A DNA stretch of 64,000 nucleotides from positions 2,564,485 through 2,628,484 of the forward strand of contig JALIRH010000031.1 of NCBI GenBank assembly GCA_023055505.1, read 5' to 3'. Below are positions 1 to 12,152 of the stretch, one piece after another. How positions within the stretch are numbered: the stretch's first letter is position 1; each line of letters starts with the position of its first letter. The DNA is from Callipepla californica brunnescens (taxonomy: Eukaryota > Chordata > Aves > Galliformes > Odontophoridae). The translations under genes were made by a program, and so were the position numbers. A model generated the notes under the pieces. The model was not told the origin of the DNA and searched no databases. It saw only the letters and a program-made list of their open reading frames with translations.

Positions 1-2891
1 TAGTTTCTTTTTACCACAGTGTAGATTACTTCTTTGGACCTGTTAGGTGTTTATATGCATTTGGATTTCTCAAGTTGTAGTCTGGTTGTGAGTTTGGATC
101 CTGAATCCTCATTGAATAATCTTAAGTACTTTGTCTCTCAGCTTCCTAGATTTCTGCTTGCCTTCTGGTGAAATCTGTCCAATAACATTTCAGTTCAGAA
201 ATTTGTGTAAGTGCATGCCATATATTTATAGCAGATAAACTCAGCTGTTTGGTCATGTTAGAGTTAGTCTACAGCCTGAACAGGATGTGAACTGAAGATG
301 CTTCCATGAAATTTATGGTGCCTATGTAGCCTTCAGTTTTATCAGACTGATATCACCATCATGCCTGCTTCTTTGTGTGCATGTGCTTGTTTAGCTATTG
401 AAAGGCCTTAGAATTAAGAGCTGAAAAAAGACTCAACACGTCATCATATCCTTGCACTGGCAAGGCAATGCCACATCTGTTACCTGTAAAGTCACAGTCT
501 AGTTCATAAAGTAGTGCATGTGATTTCTGTCTGCATTTATTTCTGCACAGTTTATGGAAGTGCTTGCTGTGAAACACTGTGATATACCCTTTCTTTTGCA
601 CATACAATGTGGGACCTCTGTTATGTACTAAATACAAGCAGGGTGAGGGATATTCTAGCCAAACAAAATGATGGAAGCAGCCAAAAATGGGGAAAGAAAG
701 ATTTTGGCATAAATGTGCGCACTTTGTCTATTCATTAGTAAAGAGTGTGCATGTATATATAATTATTTATTGAAATATTTTCATTGTGCAAATTAAACCT
801 GCCTCGAGGCGGGCTTCATTTATTTGCTGGCAAGTCGCATGAATTTTTTCCCTCTTTATTTACTGAACCATTCTTAAAAGGCAGCTAATCTCCTGACAGA
901 CCCTACATTATTCCTCTTGCTGCTCTTTTGCATTAAGTATAAGGTCAGTGCTCCAAACCTTCCTGCTAGTGTGTTAGAACAGCCCTTCCAGTAAGTCCAG
1001 ACACAACAATACTCTGTGCCCAAGAAGCATCAGTGCCTGTGGTTATTTTTAGTGGGCCCTTGCAATTTTTTTTTTTATTTTCTTTTTGTAGTATTCAGTA
1101 CTTTTACCAGTGTTCTGGAAGACATATAAAATCAACACTTTGAAACTTTAGTGATCATTGGAGCACAATAATGGCAAGGAGGAAAAGTTTAGAGTAATGA
1201 AGCAACAAAAACAGTTTTCAGCTGCATCTAATTTATTATAATCGATACACCGTGAATGTGAGTTAAAATGCAGAAAGGACAGAGAACATACATGGTGAAG
1301 CTATATTCACTCCAAGACAAATCATTTAAAAGAACTGTGCTAGTATCTGTCAGATAGTGATCATTCTTTGGCAAAAGGAGATTCCTTACTGTAGCAGGAT
1401 CTTGATGAATTAGAAAGCTGGACAGTCACCCACCAGATGAAGTTTAACAAGAGCAGGTGCCAGATTTTGCACCTGGAACATGTCAATTCTGGATGTATGT
1501 ATAGACTGGGAGAAGAGAGGCTGGAGAGCAGCCCTGTGGAAAAGGTTCTGTGAGCTCTGGCTGGTAGCAAGTGGAACATGAGGCAGCAGTGTGCCCTGGC
1601 AGCCCAAAGGGACAACTGTACCTGGGTGAACCAGGGCCAGCACCGCCAGCAGGCATGGGAATGGGTTGTCCTCTCTGCTCTGTACTGTGTGGCCTCACCG
1701 CCTGCACTGGGGATAGCTCTGGAGGCCACAACAGGAAAAGGACATAAAACCATTGGAGAACGTCCAAAGGAGGGCTGCAAAGATGGTGAAGGAGGGCAGA
1801 ATGTTTGAGGAGCAGACGATGTCTCTTGGTTTGTTCAGCTGAGAGAAGAGCGGGCTGAGGGGAAGCCTATTGGCAACATTTAAAAATGGAATCTTCCAAA
1901 CTATGAAAGTTGCTCTCTGCTTCCCTTTTCTCTAGAGTCTTCTGATAAGAATTGTACGTGTACAACCTGTTGCTTCAACATAGCTGAATATAATCAGGAG
2001 ACTAGGTTAAGACCAAACTTAATTTCCATATTTTCAAGCTGGGGTATATTTTTTTATGCATCAGTACTAGATGTATTATTTCAGACCTGAGTCCTTCACT
2101 CTTTTCATGGAATTAATTTACTGGCAAGTGCAGACAGGGAGGTGAAGTCTGAATATTTACTCTTTTCATCTTGACAGCTTGGACTCACGACTTGAAGAAA
2201 AAACAACAGCAGAACTTACATAAAAGCGCTTTAATACTTCAGGCAGGAAAACATTTGTTTTCTTCCTTCACTCAACTACTGAGAGGATAAAATATTGGTG
2301 ACTAAGTCAGACAGTGAATTGACGTATCTTCAAAATAACTAGGCCAAAGAAATAAGAAATTATGCTTGTTTGGGAAGGGACATTGGCATTCTATTATAGA
2401 GTTTGTTTCTTCTTCACTGAAATATATTCCATAAAGCAATGAAAAGTACTCATGAGTAAGAATAGACAAAATATAACCCTGTTTTTAAGTCATAATTCTG
2501 AATACAGCTAGTTAGCTAAGATATACAACAATAACTGGACAATTCATATTCTGAGGAAAAGTGAAATTTATAGCAAAAGCTCCTTGATGAATACCAGTAT
2601 AACTTTCCCAAATGACTATGTGGCCTAAGGTTTTTGTTCATGGTTTATATTGAGTTCACCCTTGCAAACTTTTATTAGACTTACAAGAGAGTGCAGTGCG
2701 AAAAATACTGTGAAATAACTGGTCGAAGAAAGTATGCTTTCTCAGTTTACAATGAAGCAGAGATTGCACTGACAATATTAAACTAAGTGGAGTCTTCCGT
2801 GTCCACTCAGATTTCCTGTTCACAGATGATATATTCTGTAGAAAAAGAAAATAGGAAATGATTTATAAAACTAGGCTTTTAATACTTCTAG
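1..2891. other. PCSK5 intron upstream of exon A (partial)
   Basis: AT-rich intronic DNA. I found no stretch resembling the preceding P-domain exon. It contains a CR1 fragment at about 1412-1885 and nothing else I can name. Confidence 0.8.
1412..1885 (+). mobile_element. CR1 LINE fragment, sense
   Basis: The stretch follows the CR1 3' ORF2 region: 'aagtttaacaagagcaggtg', 'ttgcacctgg', 'aacatgaggcagcagtgtgc', and near the end 'tgttcagctgagagaagag'. It is diverged, has an internal rearrangement after about 1600, and lacks the usual 3' tail. Stop-free runs on both strands here come from the repeat and are not host genes. Confidence 0.8.
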
Positions 2892-3035
2892 GCAAATTGA
2901 AAGAGTGGTCCTTAGTACTGTATGGAACATCCATCCAGCCATACTCACCAAGAAATGATTTTCCAAAAGTGGAAAGAGTACGCTCCAGTCCAGTAGAAGA
3001 TCCTACAGAAGATTATGGAACAGATGATTATTCAG
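2892..3035 (+). CDS. PCSK5: PCSK5 exon A: end of P domain and linker
   Basis: 144 bases after acceptor 'ttctag' and before donor 'gtgcgt'. The first codon is split, so its first base comes from the upstream exon outside the window. The peptide contains GKLKEWSLVLYGTS, the last strands of the P (homo-B) domain that stabilises the convertase catalytic domain, then an acidic linker ending DYGTDDYSG that leads into the cysteine-rich domain. The intron after it is phase 1 and joins exon B with a split Gly. Resemblance to vertebrate PC5 is close over the full exon. The polypyrimidine tract is modest, so the acceptor rests mainly on frame and homology. Confidence 0.93.
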
Positions 3036-4771
3036 GTGCGTACATTAATTTGCTCTGCGTTTACTGCTCTGAGACTCTGCATATATTAAATGTTGGACTC
3101 TATGTTGTCAACATATGGTCACACATTGTGAAGTCTCCTGGCTTGCTTACTTAGTTTTTTCTCTCTTCCACGCTTTTTGACTCACATCTTTTGCATTAGT
3201 TCAAGAATAGGATCCTGATACAATAGTAGGATCTGTTGTCTTCAGTGACTGGGAAACAATTAGGTGGTACTAAAAATTTCCAGAAACAAAAATAGAAATA
3301 ATAGCCAAACAGAAGTTTTGCAGTGGCAAAACTGATAATAATTATGCAGGATTTATATTTGTAAATGGAAAAATTAATACACTGAAGCTTGAACATAGTG
3401 CTGAAAGAATGACTTTGCAAGAACATTTTCATAAGGATATTCTCAGGGTATGGAAGTAGTGGGAGTTCAGAACAATTCGTTTCATAAAGTTCTATATATA
3501 CACTTTGCATTTTGATGAGCTTTTAGACATTTTTGTATTTTTAAACTACAGTTAACATCCTATGTAGAATGCACTACTTTTCATAAATATTTATATGTAT
3601 GTATGCACAATATATATATATGAGGAATATTACCTTCTACATCTGCATATATTGTTTCTTGTTTATCCCCATAGAAGTTTTTCAGTATTTTCATTAGGCT
3701 TCGAAAGAGTTAGATTTTTGCTGCTGCAGAATAAGTCAAGCTGGCAGTTTTCCTACATGTATTCCAACAGTGTCAATCGCATTACATAGATGATTAGTGC
3801 TGTTGAATCTTAAGTATAATTCTTGCAAGCTAACAGCACAGCAGTGTTCAGTTTAGAGGTTTTTGTTATTACAGTCTCCTGTCACAGTGTGTCAAACACA
3901 CAGTCCCTGTTTTTGCTTGAGGACTGCTCAACCCCTTGTTTTGATAGATGATGAAGCACTACTGTCTCTGCTGTAAAGGTCACTAACTTCTTAAGCTTTT
4001 GCTGTATGAAGTGCACTCAGTTTTGTTCAAGTTCACTTGATATTAAGAGACACGTAAAGGTGATAGGAAAGCTTAGAAATTTCATTCACTAGGGAGCAGT
4101 GATCCTGACATAGTTAGGAGTTCTCACATATCCTTGTCACCTACATAAAGGCAGGAGATGATGGTTCGCTCATCCCCTGGCAGCTTGGAACTATTTGGAA
4201 AGTGTAAACATGTCTGTGGATGAGATGAAGGGCTTGCTAATAAGCAAATATTGGTTGAGGCTTCTTCAGCATGTAGTAGCACAGAGGGAGGTGAGTCTGG
4301 ACACTGAGTGCTGGTTCACTTCTGCTGTGGGAGCTACTTGGACCACTTGCCCATTTGTTAACCAAAATAGCTGCTGATTATTATACTGACCTGCTTGCAA
4401 TAAGCAGTGTCGCTAATCATTCCTTAGTATGAATTTCAAAAGCTTTTGTACATTTCTAAATAAAATTTTGATTGATTTGTTAGCCACTAGGAAAGAGACT
4501 AATTTGATCCAGAAATAGTATCTGATAGACCATACAGAGGATGCCAGGGCTGCTAAAAATTATTTATCACTTTGAATGAATACTGAGGCCAATATTTGTA
4601 AATATCTTCAAGTATTAAAAATTTCCTCCTTTCAGTATGGTCAAATTGCAATTTGGATAAGATCAAATAAACAAAAACACAGTAATCTGAATTAAAATAG
4701 TATGTGTTAACAGGTGTTAAGTACCAAACAAGAATTTCTGATTCTTTTCCTGTATCTTGCTTTTATTCCAG
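3036..4771. other. Intron A-B
   Basis: 1.7 kb AT-rich intron, gtgcgt...ttccag. It contains a short TA-rich run near 3609-3621. I recognise no repeat or other gene. Confidence 0.8.
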
Positions 4772-4874
4772 GTCCGTGCAATGCAGAATGCAGCAAAGTA
4801 GGGTGTGATGGGCCAGGACCAGATCATTGTACTGACTGTCTTCACTACTACTACAAATCCAAGAACAACACACG
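4772..4874 (+). CDS. PCSK5: PCSK5 exon B: start of cysteine-rich domain
   Basis: 103 bases from acceptor 'attccag' to donor 'gtaaga'. It encodes PCNAECSKVGCDGPGPDHC and then a tyrosine-rich loop ending KNNTR, which holds an Asn-X-Thr sequon. This is the first half of furin-like repeat 1, with cysteines in the CxxxC-x4-C-x7-CxxC arrangement. It enters in phase 1 and leaves in phase 2; the final Arg codon is completed by the first base of exon C. The resemblance to PC5 is unmistakable. Confidence 0.95.
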
Positions 4875-5413
4875 GTAAGACCAAAGTTAAAAAAATCTTT
4901 GCTTCAAAGATTCCTTAGTATGTATCTTAACTTACTTTTCTCTTCTCTTTGCTGCAGTCATCAATTAATTATTTTCTTTTGAATTTGGTAAATTTTCTTA
5001 GAGTTAAAGGAAACAACTAACTAATCAAAATTTCAAGTACAGAACTCAAACACACCTCCCTGATCATTCCCTCATTTTTACTTTGTAAGAGGTTATTTGT
5101 TTGTAACTGTGATAGCAACTACAACTTCAGTGACTGCATTTGAGTCAGATAGGAAAAGATCTAGATGGTCAAAAATGGTACAGTATGACTGTCTGTCGAG
5201 GTGTTTGACAGTGAGATAGCATATGCTGTAGGAAAAAAAATGCACAAACAGCCTGATGCGATGCTGTGGAGGGTTACGTGATCGTTAGAAAACATGTGAT
5301 CATTACAAAAGCAGCAATGCTGAGAAATACTTCTGCTTTGCAGTCATGGTCCAGGAATGTGGTGGCAGGTTATTTCATTAACGACTCTGCCTTCTCTTCC
5401 CTGCTGTCTGCAG
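4875..5413. other. Intron B-C
   Basis: 539-base intron, gtaaga...ctgcag. Nothing recognisable inside it. Confidence 0.85.
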
Positions 5414-5607
5414 GATCTGTGTTTCGACCTGCCCACCTGGTCACTACAATGCAGACAAGAAACGCTGTAAAAAATGCTCACCCAATTGTGAAACCTGTGT
5501 TGGAGGCCATAGTGACCAGTGCATGACCTGTAAATCTGGCTACTACCTGAATGAAGTAACCAATAGCTGTATTACCACCTGCCCCGATGGGTTTTACCTG
5601 GATAAGA
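5414..5607 (+). CDS. PCSK5: PCSK5 exon C: furin-like repeats 1/2
   Basis: 194 bases after acceptor 'gtctgcag'. The peptide starts ICVSTCPPGHYNADKKRC and runs through NCETCVGGHSDQCMTC and YYLNEVTNSC to CPDGFYLDK, with ten cysteines in the spacing of furin-like (FU) repeats. The CPPGHY/CPDGFY turns are hallmarks of the second half of an FU unit. The donor is gttagt, weaker than the usual gtragt. It was chosen because ending at 5607 leaves one base that forms Asn with the start of exon D and keeps the frame. Enters in phase 2, leaves in phase 1. Confidence 0.94.
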
Positions 5608-7586
5608 GTTAGTATTACTTATTGTTTCTTTATTGTGGGCTACAGAATTTGATCTGGGGAGGCTGATGGAATACTGATAAGCAGGAAAAGTATGTTGAAT
5701 GCATCTATCTCTTATCCTACTCCTCTTATTACATTGTTGCTAAGTGTGATGAAGAAGCTCCTCAGAAATTAATCTTCCTTCATTTTAAAAATAATGCTTG
5801 GAGGCAGGATTTCATTTCTCCTTGTGACTGGGAGTAACCAGCAGAATGAAAGCAGTCCAAGAGCACAGTCCGCTACAGGACAGATCAGGTTGTTGCTTCG
5901 CCAGAAGGGAAAGTTGACATCCAGTTTGTGAACATGAAGCATCCCAATTCCCCATTCTCCCTTACTGTGGGAATGCTGTGGCACCATTGTAGAAGAGGCA
6001 GCTGAGAAAGTGACCATGGTTACCAATCTGGATCACTGAGAAAATTAGGCTTCTCAGCTGGAAAAGGCGTTTGCAATTAATGTTTCAGGCAGATTTCTGA
6101 CTTGCGGTGATGTGATTACTCAAGTGCAGTACTTCTCTGCAACATGAGATATGGGGCTTCCATTTCCTCCTGCGATTGCCACACTTTATTTCCAACTTTG
6201 GGTAGCAAAAACGGCCATATGTAATGCGTAAACTACATGACTTCAGTTAGCTTTAGTAACATGCTTAAAATATGAACATGTGCTCAAAGGGCTTGATTCA
6301 ACTACAAGCTATGAGCAAGAGTTGCTCCGAAAGTAATGCCTCCTTTTGTGTTATGTTGACCCACAATGTCAGAGGCAGAAGACATTGGTAGGACAGAGGA
6401 GGCTGAACATTCCCACCAGTATTCCATTACATTTTGTTGCTGTGCGACAGACGGCAACAGAGGGGCAGTCTGACAGAATGGTGTCTGACATGGAAGTGCA
6501 AATGATGCAGAGGGGTGGAATTGAATTCCTCCATGCAGAAAAAGTTGTAGCAATTGACATTCATCGATGCTTGCTGAATATTTATGGAAACCAGGCAGTG
6601 GATGTGAGCACAGTGAGGCGGTGGGTGGTGCATTTCAGCAGCAGCAACAGCAGTGTGAAAGACAAGCCATGTTCTGATGGCCAAGCACAGCTGTCACGCC
6701 ATGAAATGAAGAGCATCTTGACCAGCTCATTTGCGTGAATCAGCTAATGGTGGTGACTGTGTTGAAAAGTAGTGTTTTGTAGCTGAGAATTTGCTCTATC
6801 AAATAGTGTTATTTGCTCTTTGTATCTGTTGTAGCTTCCATGGAAATAAATAGGAGGCATTACTTTTGGAGGGACCTACGTAGATACCTAACCTTTTGCT
6901 CTCTGTGCCATGAAGCTGTCTGTTCATTTTTGAGGATTAGTAAAAGCAGGTACTACTCTAATTTTTCCATTTTCCACTGTCTGAGAACTACAGTGAAGGG
7001 ATTTCCCTTCTACCCAATCAAGATGTGTAAATGAAAATTTAGGAAAATGGGACCACCAGGTTTTTCTCCTCAGAGAGTTACATGGCACTGCATCTCAGAG
7101 ACTTCTCTTAAAAGTAGGGAGCTCTTGAGATGAAAAGGCAGATGTTAGGTAATTTATGTCTCTTTGTTAAGATCAGAAGTGTTTCTTTGAACACCAGTAC
7201 ATGTAAGATAGGACAGACTATTTGTGTGTAAGGTGTAAACAGTAAATTGCAGGATAGTTTCTGGAACATGTGGTAGTCGTTACTGCTTGACCCACTATAT
7301 GAAAAGGCAGTTTAAGTCCATATTGTGAACAGTTAATTTAAATATACAGCATTCAGAAAGATTTTTTAACAACCTCAAAGCACACAGTGAAGATAAAAAT
7401 GGTTTATAAATAGATATGCTGTCTGAAGGAAAAGCCTAATGACAGAATTTAGGCATTTTAGTCTAGCTTCCTGGTGTCAAGCTAGAGAACTGTAAGACCT
7501 GTAATAATATCCCCAAATAATTTTATTAAATACAACTGACCAGGGTTTTCTGGGCTGTTTTCTTTTTTTTTTCTTTTTCTTTGTAG
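5608..7586. other. Intron C-D
   Basis: 2.0 kb intron, gttagt...ttgtag. It holds a mariner-type element at about 6321-6874; the rest is unremarkable. A strong pyrimidine tract (7560-7583) precedes the acceptor. Confidence 0.85.
6321..6874 (+). mobile_element. Internally deleted mariner (Galluhop-like) DNA transposon
   Basis: Imperfect terminal inverted repeats flank the element: 'ttgctccgaaagtaatgcct' starting at 6322 and its near reverse complement 'ggaggcattacttttggagg' from 6853, about 19 of 22 positions paired. Between them, 6530-6700 reads as the N-terminal DNA-binding part of a mariner transposase (HRCLLNIYGNQAVDVSTVRR then WVVHFSS and KDKPCSDGQAQLS). The catalytic D,D(34)D part is absent; the element is about 550 bases against the usual 1.3 kb. 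It is therefore a non-autonomous remnant. The family name is from memory of the chicken mariner. Confidence 0.8.
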
Positions 7587-7671
7587 ATAAGAATGTTTGC
7601 CGAAAATGTAGTGAAAACTGTAAGACATGTGTTGAATTCCAAATCTGCACAGAATGCAAACATGGCCTAAG
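7587..7671 (+). CDS. PCSK5: PCSK5 exon D: furin-like repeat 2, first half
   Basis: 85 bases between acceptor 'tttgtag' and donor 'gtaagg'. It encodes KNVCRKCSENCKTCVEFQ followed by ICTECKHGL: six cysteines in the Cx2Cx3Cx2C-x6-Cx2C pattern that defines the front half of a furin-like repeat. Enters in phase 1, leaves in phase 2; the split Ser is completed by exon E. Very close to vertebrate PC5. Confidence 0.95.
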
Positions 7672-10318
7672 GTAAGGAAAAGATGGCTGTCAATAAACAC
7701 CATACCCAAAGAGGCTTATGAGACTGGATGTGCAATGAAGAACACTAGATAGGTGTTTAACCTTGAGTTGCCCTCATTTCATGTTTTCCATTGATGTTTA
7801 AGTTGTAATATAGTATTTTATTGTACAGCTGTGTGCCATTTTGGCCAACAAAGGGCTTTTAAAAGACCTTTCATTTTAAGTAAAATAAAATCCACAGTCA
7901 TGTGGAAAACTGACTTCTTCACTGCTTTGACCTTCAGTATGGCAGTCAAGGATTATTTTAGAGGTAGAGCTGATGAGTCATATTAATCTTTGATTCATTC
8001 CTGTGATAGTTAGAAACTATTTTCTTATCTTTATTGTTTCTTCATGCATCCGGTCATTCACTTATCTCAAATACCTCAGGCTCCATTCTGTTACAATATA
8101 GTGTACGCATTATTTTAAACGGCAGTGGGTATTTTTATTTCATAGGAGGACTTAATCATTCCTGAAACTGATAGGTAAAGCCCACAAAGCATCAGTATGC
8201 ATTCCAGGCTCCTTTATGAATGAATGACCTTTTGATCCAAGCAGCTAAGGTCAGAAATCTTAAAAAGTCTGTGAAGGCATATATGCTGGCTTTATGCCAC
8301 AAAAAATATGAAGTCAGTATTCAGTAACTGTAGGGGTTCTTCTTTCAGAGTACGGTGTTCTGCAAATGTTTTGACACTGACCTTTTACTTTTTGTCTAAG
8401 TGGAATTTTGTCTTTCAGGTAATAAAAGCTGAAAGGTGTTTATTTACAGGGCATGAAGAACTAGATTCTTTTACGTTTTGTAAAGGATTTTTCACTTCTA
8501 TGTATTTATATTGGATTTCTATTTTTCAAGTGCCTGCACAATTTTTATTACAAATACATTTTTTCTTTAAAAAAAAAAGAGACCCTTTGAAGAGGAAGTG
8601 TGATCTAATGGGGAGGAAAGCATAGGACTGGATGTGGTCTGTTTACAGTTTCTGTGAAATATGAGTATCTGCTTCCCTTTTCAAATGTAATTAAATTTTC
8701 AATCCAAGTTAAGAGTTTGGAGAATTTTAACAGACTCAGCATGGCTTTCACTGTATCTGTGAAATCAATTTAGTAAGGTAGCAGTTCAGAAGTTTCTGCA
8801 GTTGGCATATATGTCAGAATACCCAAGACTGCATATTTGTGACATTATAGAACACAGTCCTATATGTCACAGCTGTGTCCACATTTTCTGTATATCTCAG
8901 GAACTAAGTTTATATACTTGTCTGTCCATTCACACAGACCTAACCACTAGAGAAAAGTGTAGTCTGTGAGAGAAAAAGAAAAATAAATTAAAAATAAAAA
9001 TTAAAATTAAAAAAAAAAAAGTAACATATTCAGTGTTTACTTGGACAATATTAGTGAGCTGAGAATGGATTTGGGTAATTTTTTCAAAGAACATCATCTG
9101 TGTGGGTATGAAATCAGAAATCAATATTGCCTCCAGGATATGCATTTTCTATTCCATAGTGGTTCAAAGATTCCTGCATTTTTTTGTCAGTTATATCTGT
9201 AGACAGAACTTTGAGTGGGACTTGGGAGACCTATATCCCAATTCTGATCCTACTATTGGCCCATTAACTAAACTCAAGCAAATGATTAGTTCTTCCATCC
9301 GTTAAAATATGATAATGCTTCCTGACACATGAAGCACTTTGAAGTGTATGGCTGAACAAAAAAACTTAAGAAAGCAGATATTCTCAGATCTGCTGACTTG
9401 ATTGATTGATTGATTGATTGATTGCTAAACTGGGACCATATTTACTCTTCAGGCTTTCTAGTGATGCTGAGTGTACAAAACTTTTGTTGATTCCAATCTG
9501 CAAAACAGCATTAGCTCACACTTAAGGTGATAATCCCTGTAGATGAAGAGCATTTTTTGAGAAGGAGTTCATTCTGGTGAAAACTGAGATTCTTTTTAAG
9601 ATGGGAGACATGGCAGACAGGTCCTAACTTTACAAAAAAGGCCTACGTCAGCATGTAGAGCATGAAAGCATGAACACAACTTGGAGCATAGATAGCATGG
9701 AGATGTGAATCTTTGTGCTATTCCTTTATATTAGTCTGTATTTTGTGCTCCTTCTAAAAAGTGCCTGCAGACAGAATACCATTGAGTGGAATCTAGACAA
9801 ATCTCCCACACCGTGCAGAACTGGCGTTAGGAGATTTCAATGAAAACTGCCATGTCAGAAAACGGTGGCAGTTTCCTTCTTTGACGATCCGTTCTTGCCC
9901 TGTGCTGTAGCACAGTATCAGGAAGTGCTGCTGGTCTTTCACGCACACCGTGATGTCCTGTGTATTTTTAAATGCAGTGGTGTTGACCCTGTGCCAAATT
10001 CCTCATGGGTAATTGTGTTTTACATGCCTGAATTTTTAGGACTCTGGCATTGTTCATTTTTTTCTGTCCTCTCCTACTTGGTAGTATTTACAATGAGTTT
10101 GTAAACAGCTCCTGTGTTAAACCGTAGATAAAACTGAATTTCATTCCCTCTCGAAGTCATTTCTGCCGTTTATAAAATACGACCTGTGAAGGAAGCCAGT
10201 GAGTCCTGATCTATGAACTGCTCTTTTTTAAAGGAAACTACTGATTTGTGAATGAGCTTGTCTTTTGTTGCTGTTGTCTCCTTGAACACTGTGGAGTTTT
10301 TTTTCCTTTTTATAATAG
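7672..10318. other. Intron D-E
   Basis: 2.6 kb AT-rich intron, gtaagg...ataatag. Contains A-rich runs near 8970-9020 and an (ATTG)n microsatellite at 9398-9424; no mobile element recognised. Confidence 0.8.
9398..9424. repeat. (ATTG)n microsatellite
   Basis: About six uninterrupted copies of attg inside intron D-E. Confidence 0.95.
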
Positions 10319-10416
10319 TTTGCATGGCACGAAATGTGCTATCCGCTGTGAAGATGGAAAATACCACAACGGCAGGGAATGTGAACCGTGTCACCGTTCC
10401 TGCGCAACATGTGCAG
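10319..10416 (+). CDS. PCSK5: PCSK5 exon E: furin-like repeats 2/3
   Basis: 98 bases; acceptor 'ataatag' with a T-rich tract, donor 'gtatct'. The peptide LHGTKCAIRCEDGKYHNG then RECEPCHRSCATCAG holds six cysteines and the CEDGKY turn of the repeat's second half, followed by the CEPCHRSC start of the next unit. Enters in phase 2, leaves in phase 1 with a Gly codon shared with exon F. Confidence 0.94.
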
Positions 10417-10932
10417 GTATCTCACTGACATTTATTTGCATTGTTTCCTTTACTCTCTATTTTTAGCTCTGATTTTGTTTTCCTGTATCGTAATGTGACA
10501 GCTGACATGTAATCTCTGAATTCTTTTGGTAGTTCTCTAATGTATTATACATACGGCTGAATTCTTTCAGGTAACATAAAAATATAACATAAAGTATGAA
10601 TACATTTCTTTTTTTTTATTTTTATTTTTCCATTTATAATGCTTATTCTAATTTTCTGCAATGCCTTCCATTTTCTTTCTGGATTGTAAGAATGATTTAT
10701 CAGTTCTGTGGCACCTGTAGAACTACCAACATCCATTTCTTTCAGAAAAGAGATAGCAAAACTATTCAATATGATTTCTTCTAACCATACACCATTACAG
10801 TTTGATATTATTATTTGAAAGAAGGTAAGTAAGATTATACATTGTCTCTAAAGTGGCAGTAAGATTTTGCTACATCTGGAGGCAATAGGAGTAACTAGCC
10901 AATAATGGAGTGTATTTTCTCTGTGGTTTAAG
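10417..10932. other. Intron E-F
   Basis: 516-base AT-rich intron, gtatct...tttaag. Nothing recognisable inside. Confidence 0.85.
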
Positions 10933-11062
10933 GTGGTGGAGTAGATGCATGTATAAACTGCACACAGGGCTATCTTATGGAAGATGGAAGATGTGTGCAG
11001 TCCTGCAGTACTGGTTACTACCTTGATCACTCTACTGAAAGTGGATACAAAAGCTGCAAAAG
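10933..11062 (+). CDS. PCSK5: PCSK5 exon F: furin-like repeat 3
   Basis: 130 bases; acceptor 'gtttaag', donor 'gtatga'. It encodes GGVDACINCTQGYLMEDGRC then VQSCSTGYYLDHSTESGYKS ending SCKR. INCT is a possible N-glycosylation site. Enters in phase 1, leaves in phase 2; the final Arg codon is completed by exon G. Resembles human PC5 across its full length. Confidence 0.95.
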
Positions 11063-11630
11063 GTATGAGCTGTGCTAATACATGTTTCTGGTGATTAGCA
11101 GTATGTTAGGAACTACTGTGATGAGAAAGATAATATTTATGAGAAGAGAAAAAAAATATGGATTCAAAACAAATGAAGTAAAAAATATTTTTTAAGAATA
11201 TTGAGTTGCATTTATGCAGAACTTCTGAGACTGTTTTTCTTGTACGTGTATGTTTCCTTGACTTCAAAAAACCCGTAGTGAGAATCTTTGTAAATATGCA
11301 TAGAAATGCAGAGTATACAAATCTGACAGAGGATCTGTGTTTCTCAACAAACTGAAAAAAGGCAAAATGGGATTTTTCTATATGAAGTTAATTACTGTTC
11401 ATGAGGACCATTTAAGTTCTTCAGCTACATGCACAGAAACATGTCATAAATATATTACAAGACTTGCTGTCCACCATAGCTCATCTGCATGTACCAGTGG
11501 GTGAATAAGCCTTGGAGAAGATTGCGCTGTGCAAAGAAGGGACTTATTTTTTATTCCTTCCTTTGTTTATTTAAATAAATACCACTTTTGTCCTCTGAAT
11601 CGTCACACTGAGTTCAGGGCAGGAAGGGAA

Positions 11631-12036
11631 TCATAGAATCAGAGAACCATTTGAGTTGGGAGGAACCTCTGACAGTCATCTAGTCCTCTCTTGTAATTAA
11701 CAGGGACTGAAGCTCAGTCAGAGTGCTCAAAGCCACATCCAACCTGACCTTGAATGTGTACAAGGCTGGAGTAGCCACCACCACTCTGGGCAACTTGTTC
11801 AAGTGCCTCACTACTCTTACCAGAAAAAAAACTTTTTCCTTATATCCAATATAAATGTCCCCTCTTTTAGGTTGAAACCGTATTCCCTCATCCTGTCACA
11901 GCAGACACTGCATAAGAGTCTTTCCTCTTCTTTGTTACAACACTCTTTAAGATATTGAAAGGCCAGTATCAGGTCATCTCAGAGCCTTCTCCAGGCTGAA
12001 CAGCCTGGACTCAACAATGTGTTACAGTTCTCCAGT
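11631..12036 (-). mobile_element. CR1 LINE fragment, antisense
   Basis: Begins with the reversed CR1 3' end 'tcatagaatc' and continues through 'ccaacctgaccttgaatgt', 'agtgcctcactactctta' and 'cttctccaggctgaacagcc', the CR1 3' UTR and ORF2 end read backwards. Truncated at its own 5' end near 12036, where the AAAAT satellite starts. Confidence 0.92.
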
Positions 12037-12043
12037 TTTCCAT

Positions 12044-12152
12044 AATAAAATAAAGTGAAATAAAATAAATTAAAGTGAAATAAAATAAAATAAAATAAAA
12101 TAAAATAAAATAAAATAAAATAAAATAAAATAAAATAAAATAAAATAAAATA
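12044..12152. repeat. (AAAAT)n microsatellite
   Basis: About 110 bases of pentamer taaaa/aaaat, the last 70 or so almost perfect, the first 40 interrupted by 'gtgaaa' units. It abuts the 5' truncation of the antisense CR1. Confidence 0.97.

Noticed and set aside
6346..6738. A 130-codon open frame on the plus strand as a host gene
   Set aside because: Explained by the deleted mariner; only the part from about 6530 has transposase character.
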